Source of the DNA: Chitinophagaceae bacterium
GTDB lineage: Bacteria; Bacteroidota; Bacteroidia; Chitinophagales; Chitinophagaceae
Length of the DNA: 8,597 nucleotides
Assembly (NCBI GenBank): GCA_016787105.1
Contig: JAEUVI010000168.1
Span: forward strand, 1 to 8,597
Reading direction: 5' to 3'
The first letter of the stretch is position 1, and each line of letters starts with the position of its first letter. The notes beneath the pieces were generated by a model. The model worked only from the letters and a program-made list of their open reading frames with translations, was not told where the DNA came from and ran no database searches. Shown piece by piece: positions 1 through 6,226 of this stretch. The translations under genes and the position numbers were made by a program.

Positions 1-607
1 TTTGATGTATTCTTACCCATTCCCTGTAACCCGCCCATGCCATTACAAGAAACAAAACATACATCAACGTAAATAGCATAAGTCCTTTATAAAAGTTAAG
101 CGGTATCGCTACAATGTTAGAAAATATCCACGCAAGCCAGTTTTCAATTTTTCTTTTGGCCATCCACCACATTGCCGTGATAGCAGATGCAGATACAAGT
201 GAATCAAGAATTGGCGTATTGCTATTGGTAAAAAAATGCAGAACAAAATAAATAACGATCCAGAAAAAAAGGAAAAAGCCAATACCAAAAATCAATTCGC
301 CCTTGCTGCACCATGAGACCGGATAGGTATATTCGCCGGCTTCTTTTTTCTGTACCCAGTTGTACCAGCCATATACACTCATCAGAAAATAATAAATATT
401 CAATGAAGCATCAGCATACAATGGCGGATGTACCAGGAAAAAGTAAAGATATGCTGCCAGTAATACACCAATAATCCCTGTTGGATAAACCAATACATTG
501 TTTTTACGGGCATACCATACACTTGCTATTTGTGTAATGGTACTCACCCATTCTAACCAGGTAGTATCTTTAATATTCTGAATAAACTGCTGATATATTT
601 CCTGCAA
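1..607 (-). CDS. pnuC: PnuC family nicotinamide riboside-type transporter (partial, C-terminal end missing)
   Basis: An open frame of 202 codons runs leftwards off the window. It encodes a very hydrophobic protein with about seven membrane segments (roughly residues 17-35, 37-60, 67-85, 103-127, 133-150, 155-172 and 174-195). The late segment KIENWLAWIFSN (153-164) followed by IPLNFYKGL (168-176) is the PnuC family signature, and the end GYREW (193-197) suggests that only a few residues are missing. PnuC proteins are inner-membrane facilitators that take up nicotinamide riboside; relatives carry thiamine or riboflavin. No TPP riboswitch is visible upstream, so a thiamine-specific role has no support here, but the substrate cannot be fixed from sequence. 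The start is TTG at 607-605, because an in-frame TAG sits directly before it and no ATG occurs before codon 76. A GTG at codon 21 is the main alternative but would cut into the first helix. The family is secure; the start is less so. Confidence 0.88.
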   Translation of the reverse strand, partial: MQEIYQQFIQNIKDTTWLEWVSTITQIASVWYARKNNVLVYPTGIIGVLLAAYLYFFLVHPPLYADASLNIYYFLMSVYGWYNWVQKKEAGEYTYPVSWCSKGELIFGIGFFLFFWIVIYFVLHFFTNSNTPILDSLVSASAITAMWWMAKRKIENWLAWIFSNIVAIPLNFYKGLMLFTLMYVLFLVMAWAGYREWVRIHQ

Positions 608-718
608 CTAAAAAATAATTTAGTTTGTAAACATAAACAAAATAACAGCCCCTGTTGGCCCCTGGATGTTTATAATTTTTGCATGTAAGAAAAATAGAAA
701 GGATTTGGAAACTCAAAA

Positions 719-1315
719 TTATCCTGGTTTTTTATACCGCCGGATACTTCGCAGGTATTTCACTCCTTTCGAAGTTTGAAAACGTGTAGGCAGTTGTTTC
801 CATTTTCCATTTTCATCGAATGTCCATACTAAAAAATGCAAATGTGGAAATAATGTATAGCCTGTTTTGCCACTATAGCCAATCAATTGTCCCTGTTGCA
901 CAGTATCGCCGGCATTTACCACAGCACCATCTTTTTGTAAATGCCAGTAACCCGCTCTCGAACTATCGGCATGCCGGATAACAATATTATTCCCGTAAGG
1001 CCGGTATTTTTTATTCAATCCTCCACGGTCACCGTCTTCTTTTACACGTACTACTACACCACCACGTGCAGCATATATTTTCGTTCCTCTTTTCATTTTG
1101 AAATCCAGCGCCGCTCTCTCTTTATGTGTGTAATGTGAAAAATATCCCTGCACCAGCCAGTATGATTTTCCATTTTCATAAGGCAGACTATATACATAAC
1201 TGGTATCGTCTTTTATTATACCCTTTCGTAAGAGTTTTATTTCATGACGCAACGGATTATTGCTGACAGCACAACCCGGCAACACAATCAAGCTCAGCCA
1301 TACGAGTATACGCAT
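719..1315 (-). CDS. M23 family (LytM-type) metallopeptidase lipoprotein
   Basis: The 198-residue protein starts with a short signal sequence ending in the lipobox LPGC, so Cys15 should be lipidated and the protein anchored in a membrane facing the periplasm or surface. The rest is one M23 domain. Zinc ligands fit as His64 and Asp71 in THKERAALDF and His160 of the HLH motif (158-160). His125 in YWHL is the likely second active-site histidine. Around these are family landmarks: GTKIYAARGGVV (78-89), GDTVQQGQLIGYSG (136-149) and FPHLHF (156-161). M23 enzymes are zinc endopeptidases that cut peptide cross-links of peptidoglycan, and since all expected residues are present activity is plausible. 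The spacing between the first His and Asp is H-x6-D rather than the classic H-x3-D; I recall this from the SH...ALDF subgroup. The gene is divergent from the cupin gene and has a TAAATTTG promoter box upstream. The family call is firm; the substrate is inferred. Confidence 0.9.
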   Translation of the reverse strand: MRILVWLSLIVLPGCAVSNNPLRHEIKLLRKGIIKDDTSYVYSLPYENGKSYWLVQGYFSHYTHKERAALDFKMKRGTKIYAARGGVVVRVKEDGDRGGLNKKYRPYGNNIVIRHADSSRAGYWHLQKDGAVVNAGDTVQQGQLIGYSGKTGYTLFPHLHFLVWTFDENGKWKQLPTRFQTSKGVKYLRSIRRYKKPG

Positions 1316-1339
1316 GAAAACAAGTTAAGAGAATGCAAT

Positions 1340-1347
1340 CAAATTTA
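1340..1347 (-). promoter_or_regulatory. Putative Bacteroidota -7 promoter element for the M23 gene
   Basis: On the minus strand this reads TAAATTTG, an exact match to the TAnnTTTG -7 consensus of Bacteroidota housekeeping promoters. It ends 25 nt before the ATG of the M23 gene, which would give a leader of roughly 20 nt. No clear TTTG/TTG -33 element is seen at the expected distance, so the call rests on the -7 box and its position. Confidence 0.4.
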
Positions 1348-1363
1348 AAAATCAACAGCCTGG

Positions 1364-1389
1364 TTTATAAAATTTTACTTTTATAAAAT
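1364..1389 (+). repeat. Short direct repeat TTTATAAAAT before the cupin gene
   Basis: The 10-mer TTTATAAAAT occurs at 1364-1373 and again at 1380-1389, 16 bp apart. The second copy runs into the ATG of the cupin gene. It could be a tandem operator site for a regulator of this gene, but the region is very A+T-rich and chance is a fair explanation. Confidence 0.3.
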
Positions 1390-1747
1390 GGAAAAAATAA
1401 ACCTCGCTAAAAAACTCTCAACCTTCAATGATTATTTTAACCCACGCATTGCAGGCGAACTAAATGGCCAGCATGTGAAGCTGGTAAAATTCAAAGGTGA
1501 ATTTGTGTGGCACCACCACGATAATGAAGATGAGTTATTTTATGTGGTGAAAGGAAGTTTTGACATGCACCTGCACGATAAAATAATAACGGTTAATGAA
1601 GGCGAATTTTTAATTATGCCCCGCGGCATTGAACACAAGCCTGTTGCAAACGAAGAAGTGGAGATAATGCTTTTCGAACCAGCTACTACGGTGAATACTG
1701 GCAATATTGAAAATGAATTGACAAGAAAAGAATTGAAGCATATATAA
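1388..1747 (+). CDS. Single-domain cupin protein
   Basis: This 119-residue protein is one cupin_2 beta-barrel. Motif 1 fits G37-x4-HHH(42-44)-x4-E49-x6-G56, and motif 2 fits G72-x5-P78-x-G80-x2-H83. The predicted metal ligands are His42, His44, Glu49 and His83, so all four canonical ligands are present and the protein probably binds a divalent metal. The last Asn of motif 2 is replaced by Ala87, with an Asn next to it. There is no signal peptide, so it should be cytoplasmic. Small cupins of this kind include dioxygenases, isomerases and sugar- or auxin-binding-like proteins, and nothing here identifies the substrate. The gene stands alone on the plus strand, divergent from the M23 gene and convergent with nfu. 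The start ATG at 1388 is the natural one. Confidence 0.85.
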   Translation: MEKINLAKKLSTFNDYFNPRIAGELNGQHVKLVKFKGEFVWHHHDNEDELFYVVKGSFDMHLHDKIITVNEGEFLIMPRGIEHKPVANEEVEIMLFEPATTVNTGNIENELTRKELKHI

Positions 1748-1822
1748 TTAAGCCTCATATTCTGGAATACGAAACTTTCAACAAAACCAACCTGAAGTTC
1801 TCTCTTTGTGAAATACGCCAAT

Positions 1823-1850
1823 AAAAAAGCAGGTCTTTTCAAACCTGCTT
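1823..1850 (-). terminator. Rho-independent terminator of the nfu gene
   Basis: The arms AAGCAGGT (1827-1834) and ACCTGCTT (1843-1850) form an 8-bp perfect stem with an 8-nt loop. Read on the minus strand, the stem is followed by a run of T (complement of the A run at 1823-1828), as an intrinsic terminator needs. It lies 26 nt beyond the nfu stop codon. On the plus strand the stem is followed by AAAATC with no T run, so it would stop cupin transcripts less well. Confidence 0.75.
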
Positions 1851-1875
1851 AAAATCTATTGAGATACAAAAATAA

Positions 1876-2472
1876 TTACTCTGCTTCAGCTACCACTTCC
1901 TGTACTTCCGGTATCATTCTTTTCATCATACCTTCTATACCTGCTTTCAATGTTATCATGGATGATGGGCATCCGCTACAGCTTCCCTGCAACATCAGGT
2001 TTACCGTACCTGCATCATAGCTTTTGAATTGTATGGCACCGCCATCCATTTCTACAGCGGGCTTTACATAGTTTTCCAGCAGTTCCTTAATGCGTTTTAC
2101 CACATCATCATCATCTGCCTGTACTTCATTGCTGCTTTCTTTCTTTATCGTTACTACTTCGTCCTCGTTAATTACTGTTTTACCTTCTTCCAGGAATTCT
2201 TTTATAAACTGGCGGATAGATGGCGTTACATCATTCCAGTCAGTTTCGGGGTTTTTTGTAAGAGTTACAAAATTGCTGGCAATAAATACCGCTTTTACAA
2301 ACGGAAAGCCGAATAATTCAACCGCCAGGGGGGAAGGCTTTGCGCTTTCCACATCAGGGAAATCAATGCTCTTGCCGGGATACAGTAGTTTATTGGCGAC
2401 AAACTTCATTGTTTCCGGGTTCGGGGTCATTTCTGTATAAATGCTGATGATGGGGCTGCCTGTTTTTATCAT
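1876..2472 (-). CDS. NifU-like Fe-S cluster scaffold/carrier (Nfu_N + NifU C-terminal domain)
   Basis: The 198-residue protein has the two-domain layout of mitochondrial and bacterial Nfu. An Nfu_N domain spans about residues 10-100, with the hallmark TPNPETMKF (16-24) and FPFVKAVF (56-63). An acidic linker (about 112-123) follows, then a NifU C-terminal domain (about 124-195) with VKPAVEMDGG (136-145) and GSCSGCPSS (163-171). Cys165 and Cys168 form the CxxC that holds a cluster, usually one [4Fe-4S] bridged by a dimer. Nfu proteins pass Fe-S clusters from the SUF or ISC machinery to target enzymes in the cytoplasm. No suf/isc genes are next to it, and the gene appears monocistronic, with its own promoter box upstream and hairpin downstream. 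The start codon ATG at 2470-2472 leaves a 10-residue tail before the Nfu_N core; starting at Met15 would cut into the domain. Confidence 0.95.
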   Translation of the reverse strand: MIKTGSPIISIYTEMTPNPETMKFVANKLLYPGKSIDFPDVESAKPSPLAVELFGFPFVKAVFIASNFVTLTKNPETDWNDVTPSIRQFIKEFLEEGKTVINEDEVVTIKKESSNEVQADDDDVVKRIKELLENYVKPAVEMDGGAIQFKSYDAGTVNLMLQGSCSGCPSSMITLKAGIEGMMKRMIPEVQEVVAEAE

Positions 2473-2510
2473 ATCAGATGCTGTTAAATCTTGTACGCAT
2501 TATCGCGTCA

Positions 2511-2518
2511 CAAAAATA
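2511..2518 (-). promoter_or_regulatory. Putative Bacteroidota -7 promoter element for nfu
   Basis: On the minus strand this reads TATTTTTG, an exact TAnnTTTG match, ending 39 nt before the nfu ATG. A weak -33 candidate, CTTTCC (complement of 2533-2538), lies at a slightly short spacing. Together with the downstream hairpin it suggests that nfu is transcribed as a single gene. Confidence 0.5.
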
Positions 2519-2564
2519 ACACTATTTTGCCCGGAAAGTTTACGAATGACGGAAACGAAACGGC

Positions 2565-3194
2565 TTACTCCTCCATCTGCGCCAGCAATTGCTTAAGTTG
2601 TTGAATATGCTGTCCATACAGTCGTTTTACGTACCATTTGTTTCCCCAATAAGCCAGGATTGTGAGTAGTATCAAAGACAAAACCCAGCCAATCCATGTA
2701 GTGGAATTAATGTCCCCGGAAGGAGGAAAAATGGGTTTCAGGGATCCTACCGGAAATTCATAATAAAACAAAAGCCCCATAAATATGAAAACAAGAGGAA
2801 TCATTGCTGTGCCTGAAAGGAAATAAAAACGTACATATTTTTCCAGCGTTTTTACCTGGCGGGCCAGGTTGCTCTTTACCTGGCAGGCGATGCATTGCAT
2901 ACTTTGCAATAACTTCCATTTGCGGTAATAATAAAATGTACATAAAGCCGCCAGTATTGCATACACCCAGCCAATAGAACTGAACTTTCCATTAAAAGCG
3001 ATGAAATAATAAATGGTCACGAAACCGAACAATACGATTACCAGTATCATTTCGATCAATACGTTACGCATCATCCTTGCTATCGGGCTATTAGATGATT
3101 TATTCAGCATAGCCATTATTTCTTCGCTGGCAGCAGGCGAAGAATTTTTTCCTTCAGCTTCTTTCCATATTTCCTTCAGCGAATCAAGTTCCAT
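2565..3194 (-). CDS. Four-helix membrane protein, putative partner (anti-sigma-like) of the ECF sigma factor
   Basis: The 209-residue protein matches no family I can name. Its N-terminal stretch (1-43) is cytoplasmic-looking and opens with MELDSLKEIWKE, a form I recall from membrane proteins encoded after ECF sigma factors in Bacteroidota. Four hydrophobic segments follow, about 44-67, 74-90, 122-145 and 167-186. A basic loop between segments 2 and 3 carries Cys101-Ile-Ala-Cys104. The C-terminal tail (187-209) is short, charged and possibly helical. The ATG lies inside the end of the sigma-factor gene, an 11-nt overlap, so translation is probably coupled. The inferred role is to hold or regulate the sigma factor at the inner membrane. 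A classical zinc anti-sigma motif (H-x3-C-x2-C) is not present, since no His stands before the CxxC. Confidence is high for the gene and moderate for the role. Confidence 0.75.
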   Translation of the reverse strand: MELDSLKEIWKEAEGKNSSPAASEEIMAMLNKSSNSPIARMMRNVLIEMILVIVLFGFVTIYYFIAFNGKFSSIGWVYAILAALCTFYYYRKWKLLQSMQCIACQVKSNLARQVKTLEKYVRFYFLSGTAMIPLVFIFMGLLFYYEFPVGSLKPIFPPSGDINSTTWIGWVLSLILLTILAYWGNKWYVKRLYGQHIQQLKQLLAQMEE

Positions 3195-3684
3195 ATTCTA
3201 CTGTTTTAGTAAGTTGACGTAATTTTTCCTTTACCCGGTTCATTTTCACACGCAGGTTATTTTGATTCACACCAAGAATTTCTTCCATTTCCTCGTATGA
3301 TTTATCATCCAGATAAAGCAGTACAATGGCTTTTTCTATTTCTGGTAACTGGCTGATTGCAGCATATAATACTTTTAATTTTTCTTCTTTACCTATCCCT
3401 TCATTATCATCGGCCAGTTCGGCTATTGTAAAATCAATACCGGTAGTAGTAATGTCACGTTGTTGTTTCCGGTAGCTGGATATAGCAGTGTTCAGTGCTA
3501 CACGGTATATCCATGTTGTTAGTTTTGATTCCTGCCGGAATTTGGGAATAGCCCGCCAAAGCTGAATTACAATTTCCTGGAAAAGATCCTGCCGGTCCTG
3601 TAGCGAAGCAGCATACAGGTTGCATACTTTCTGTATCAAACCTTTATGTTCATTAATAAGTTGTACAAATTCCGGCTGGGTCAT
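3184..3684 (-). CDS. ECF-type RNA polymerase sigma factor (sigma-70 family)
   Basis: The 166-residue protein has the compact two-domain form of extracytoplasmic function sigma factors. Region 2 spans about 10-75, with DRQDLFQEIVIQLW (30-43) for core binding and FRQESKLTTWIYRVALN (49-65), which includes the -10 recognition helix. A short acidic linker (about 85-100) follows. Region 4 spans about 104-160, with SYEEMEEILGVNQNNLRVKMNR (129-150) as the helix-turn-helix that reads the -35 element. No C-terminal extension or signal-sensing domain is attached. It should direct RNA polymerase to a small regulon. The downstream overlapping membrane protein is the likely regulator. The start ATG at 3682-3684 is in a good position relative to region 2, and the 71-bp gap to the divergent arsC-like gene must hold both promoters, though no consensus box is seen for either. 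Confidence 0.93.
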   Translation of the reverse strand: MTQPEFVQLINEHKGLIQKVCNLYAASLQDRQDLFQEIVIQLWRAIPKFRQESKLTTWIYRVALNTAISSYRKQQRDITTTGIDFTIAELADDNEGIGKEEKLKVLYAAISQLPEIEKAIVLLYLDDKSYEEMEEILGVNQNNLRVKMNRVKEKLRQLTKTVEYGT

Positions 3685-3755
3685 TTATTTTGCAACTGGA
3701 CTATACAATAAGTCGTTGTTATTTTAAATCTATTACAAGATAACTGAGTTTTTTT

Positions 3756-4112
3756 ATGAAGAAAATGTACCATCTCGGCAACTGTACTACCTGCCAGGCT
3801 ATTATTAAGGAAACAGCTATTGATAAAAAAGGCTTTACCATGCAGGATATTAAGTTTGAAAAAATAACCCCGGCTCAACTGGAAGAAATGAAAAAAATGG
3901 CCGGCAGTTATGAAGCGCTTTTCAGCAGGCGTGCCATGAAGTATAAAGAGTTGGGATTAAAAGATAAAAAGCTGGATGAAAAAGACTATCGGAAGTTTAT
4001 ACTGGATGAATATACTTTTCTGAAACGGCCTGTTGTGATTATGAATGATAAAATATTTATCGGGAGTGAAAAGAAAAATGTAGCTGCATTGAAGAAAGCA
4101 ACTGAGAGTTGA
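3756..4112 (+). CDS. ArsC/Spx-family thioredoxin-fold protein (arsenate reductase-like)
   Basis: The 118-residue protein has the ArsC/Spx fold. A beta strand at the N-terminus leads to Cys10-Thr-Thr-Cys13, followed by a helix, an all-helical middle with SRRAMKYKELGL (57-68), and the conserved FLKRPVVI (88-95), where Arg91-Pro92 is the family cis-Pro region. True glutathione-linked ArsC enzymes use a single Cys, while Spx and many Bacteroidota homologues have CxxC as here. The protein could therefore be a thiol oxidoreductase or an Spx-like factor rather than an arsenate reductase. No arsenic genes (arsR, acr3/arsB) are near, which weakens the arsenate role. The gene is cytoplasmic and stands alone, divergent from the sigma factor. 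Met1 is used as the start; Met4 is also possible. Confidence 0.85.
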   Translation: MKKMYHLGNCTTCQAIIKETAIDKKGFTMQDIKFEKITPAQLEEMKKMAGSYEALFSRRAMKYKELGLKDKKLDEKDYRKFILDEYTFLKRPVVIMNDKIFIGSEKKNVAALKKATES

Positions 4113-4116
4113 GCCA

Positions 4117-4202
4117 CATAGATACATAGAAATACATACTTATGTTTTATAAGGTTGCAACATTCTGAATTAAAGTATCTATATGCAACCTGTGTATCGA
4201 TG
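4117..4202. repeat. Imperfect nested inverted repeat (REP-like) next to the RAYT gene
   Basis: The outer arms CATAGATACATA (4117-4128) and TGTGTATCGATG (4191-4202) pair over 12 positions with one mismatch and one G-T pair. Inside them the arms AGGTTGCA (4152-4159) and TGCAACCT (4184-4191) form an 8-bp perfect stem that shares base 4191 with the outer stem, so the two probably compete by one pair. The element fills the gap between the arsC-like stop and the RAYT stop. RAYT transposases act on such imperfect palindromes, so this may be a recognition copy. It could also act as a transcription barrier between the two convergent genes. Confidence 0.5.
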
Positions 4203-4224
4203 CTGCTAATTGTGGAGAAAAACC

Positions 4225-4854
4225 TCAGTTGGTAATATATTTCCCGAAAAAATTTCCATTTACATTCTGATAAGCTGAAAACTGCTGCATAACCACCGGT
4301 AGTTTTACAATATTTATCAATCCCTTCATTCCGGCATAATCTTTTGCTGAGCTATAGAGATAATCTTCTGCAACGGTTACTATTCTGTCACGTACAGGAT
4401 TGTTATGAATATAGTCAACCTGCTCCAGCAATTGCATTGGTTTTTGCGGATTAAGATATACAGGGTTGGTACATGTTTGCCAGATTTGAAATTTCGTATT
4501 TAATCCCAGAGAATTGCTGAAATTTTCAAACCGGTTCATCATCCACTCCAGTCTTTTTGGAGGTTCCACACTTATATCTTCCAGTATTTTTTGTGTTGTA
4601 AACACCTTTAGCTCTTTTTCAATTTCTGCAATTGTATGTCCCTCTCTTGCAGATGCCACCATATGCAGGTGATTTGTCATCAGGCACCAGGCATATACAT
4701 TCAAACCTTTATTTTCAATAAAATGATTGAGCGAGTGAACAACGATTTGCTTATATACCGGGCGGATAAAAATATCTACCCAATCTACTACATTGAAAGT
4801 AATAAAATGACTTTCATGCAGGTTGTGTTCGTTGAATGAGTTTTTCCCTGTCAT
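4225..4854 (-). CDS. REP-associated tyrosine transposase (RAYT, Y1/HUH type)
   Basis: The 209-residue protein is a Y1_Tnp-domain protein of the IS200-related RAYT group. The HUH motif is His62-Leu-His64 in LMTNHLHM (58-65), where the two histidines bind the catalytic metal. The likely nucleophile is Tyr148 in DYIHNNPVRDRIV (147-159). Supporting landmarks are HFITFNVVDWVD (16-27), FQIWQTCTNPVYL (122-134) and YLYSSAKDYAG (165-175). These single-strand DNA nucleases cut and rejoin at REP-like palindromes and are often domesticated single-copy genes rather than active elements. Length is close to the group's usual 180-200 residues, with a short tail after about 190 that may be specific. All key residues are present, so it is not obviously a broken gene. 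No terminal repeats or target-site duplications mark a mobile unit. Confidence 0.9.
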   Translation of the reverse strand: MTGKNSFNEHNLHESHFITFNVVDWVDIFIRPVYKQIVVHSLNHFIENKGLNVYAWCLMTNHLHMVASAREGHTIAEIEKELKVFTTQKILEDISVEPPKRLEWMMNRFENFSNSLGLNTKFQIWQTCTNPVYLNPQKPMQLLEQVDYIHNNPVRDRIVTVAEDYLYSSAKDYAGMKGLINIVKLPVVMQQFSAYQNVNGNFFGKYITN

Positions 4855-5075
4855 AGTTCATAAGTTTTGATAAAGGTTTCCGTCAGGGTATGCGAATTAA
4901 CCAAGTAATAGCAAATGCCGTTCCGTTTTCTAAATCCTGGCCTCATGCGTGATAGGGTTAATGTTTTATAGAAGGATACAAAAGGCTTAAAAGACTGGCT
5001 GGTAGTTTGTTTGTTATTTTTTTCGCATGGCTTTCTTTAAAAGTTGCGCAATAAATTTTTTTCAATAAAGCGACT
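4855..5075. other. 221-bp intergenic region with no supported gene
   Basis: No coding frame, tRNA or strong terminator was found. The only structure seen is a distant inverted pair ATTAACC (4896-4902) and GGTTAAT (4956-4962) with a 53-nt loop, which may be chance. This gap must hold the RAYT promoter and the end of the DUF2891 transcript, but no exact TAnnTTTG box was seen on the minus strand. Confidence 0.5.
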
Positions 5076-6176
5076 TTAATCCACTAATGCATATACCGCA
5101 AAGCTTGCCAGCCAATGCCCGCCGCCATAGCTACCGGCCGCAACATGGGGCAATGCTGACGCCAGGTGCCTGATAGCAGATCGCTGTAGCAATTTTCTTC
5201 TCGCGTCATTCTGTGGCAATGTCTTCGCGATTCCTTTCATGCACCAGCTACGGCTGAAGCATAATCCATCAAGGTGAACAATCTGGTAATCATTTCTGTC
5301 AGACACAATAGGTAACTGGGTAAGATGCCGTATGCCTTGCAACGAAATGAATTTATTGAACCATGCTACAAACTCATGCTGCGGTAATATTCGTCGCATA
5401 AGGTCTGCCTCTTCAAGGCTCGGAGATAAAAAATCACTGCCATCAGGCTCCCATTCTGTAGGTGCATTTTTATCTTTTAAAAATATACGCCTTGCGTGAG
5501 TTATGATTGCTTCTTCAAACTGGCTGTTTTTTGAAGTTCTTGCATAGTCCAATGCGAATACGAGACCAAAAGCAGTATTCGGATGTACACCTGTACGGTT
5601 AGGGTAGGTTTGTTTTGGTAAAAAATTCATCCACAGGTTTACTATCGTTTCAGTAAGTGGCTGCAATAGTTGATGCCACTTTTTTCCATCAACATCATTC
5701 CAGGTTGATAATTCTTCATCCAGCTTTAGCAGCCATGCCCAGCCATAGGTACGCTCCCATCCTTTATTCAAATCGTCATCAAAATATCTTACTTCTGCTG
5801 CTATATTATCTTCTGTAATTGTTTCATTGATAGCCGCACGTATCATATATGCCTCCGGCAAATGCGGAAATTCTTTTAACAAACGAATCAGCATCCAATG
5901 ACCATGTACGCAGGAGTGCCAGTCAAAACATCCATAAAAAGCCGGATGTAGTTTTTTAGGCGTCATTACATGATCTTTCTCTTCATGCGACGTATGATTG
6001 GTTTTGTTGGGGTATTCGCGATCAATACACTTAAGCGGTAAGGCTGCCAGTGCAGAAGCGCCTTTTTCTGAAAGTATAAAACCGGAACTATCTTTTTTTA
6101 CCGAAAAGAATTCACCCTGCTGCGCGACAGCTGTAATTGAAAAAATAAGTAGCAGAAAAAAGCAGTTGTGTTTCAT
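5076..6176 (-). CDS. DUF2891 family secreted protein
   Basis: The 366-residue protein has a Sec signal peptide (1-18, hydrophobic core FFLLLIFSITAVA, likely cut after AVA before Gln19-Gln20), so it should be periplasmic or exported. The remainder matches DUF2891 as I recall it. Landmarks in order are HPAFYGCFDWHSCVHGHW (77-94), RTYGWAWLLKL (142-152), YPNRTGVHPNTAF (191-203), EPDGSDFLSPSLEEADLMRR (243-262), HLDGLCFSRSWCMKGIA (301-317) and GGHWLASFAVYAL (352-364). The repeated helices with Trp, His, Asp and Glu clusters suggest a helical toroid like those of sugar-active enzymes, but no reaction is established for the family. The cluster of His87, His91 and His93 with Asp85 could be catalytic or bind metal. 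The gene follows the cysteine-rich lipoprotein in the same direction with a 50-bp gap, so joint transcription is possible. Confidence 0.88.
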   Translation of the reverse strand: MKHNCFFLLLIFSITAVAQQGEFFSVKKDSSGFILSEKGASALAALPLKCIDREYPNKTNHTSHEEKDHVMTPKKLHPAFYGCFDWHSCVHGHWMLIRLLKEFPHLPEAYMIRAAINETITEDNIAAEVRYFDDDLNKGWERTYGWAWLLKLDEELSTWNDVDGKKWHQLLQPLTETIVNLWMNFLPKQTYPNRTGVHPNTAFGLVFALDYARTSKNSQFEEAIITHARRIFLKDKNAPTEWEPDGSDFLSPSLEEADLMRRILPQHEFVAWFNKFISLQGIRHLTQLPIVSDRNDYQIVHLDGLCFSRSWCMKGIAKTLPQNDARRKLLQRSAIRHLASALPHVAAGSYGGGHWLASFAVYALVD

Positions 6177-6226
6177 TTACCCAATATAAGAAATCTCTTT
6201 GTATTCTTCTACCGGGTAATAGTTTG

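Noticed and set aside
608..718. TPP or other riboswitch upstream of pnuC
   Set aside because: None of the conserved TPP or preQ1 core sequence is recognisable; only a short hairpin is present.
1540..1842. 100-codon minus-strand frame antisense to the cupin gene
   Set aside because: It overlaps a cupin with intact motifs and its translation has no family features.
3685..3755. TAnnTTTG promoter boxes for the divergent sigma and arsC-like genes
   Set aside because: Only near matches such as TATTTTG with wrong length or spacing were seen, so neither is called.
3681..3878. 65-codon minus-strand frame between the sigma factor and the arsC-like gene
   Set aside because: It lies mostly antisense to the divergent promoter region and the start of the well-supported arsC-like gene, and its translation shows no domain or signal.
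4896..4962. Inverted pair ATTAACC/GGTTAAT as the second flank of the RAYT element
   Set aside because: The arms are 7 bp with a 53-nt loop and share no sequence with the palindrome at 4117-4202, so chance is likely.
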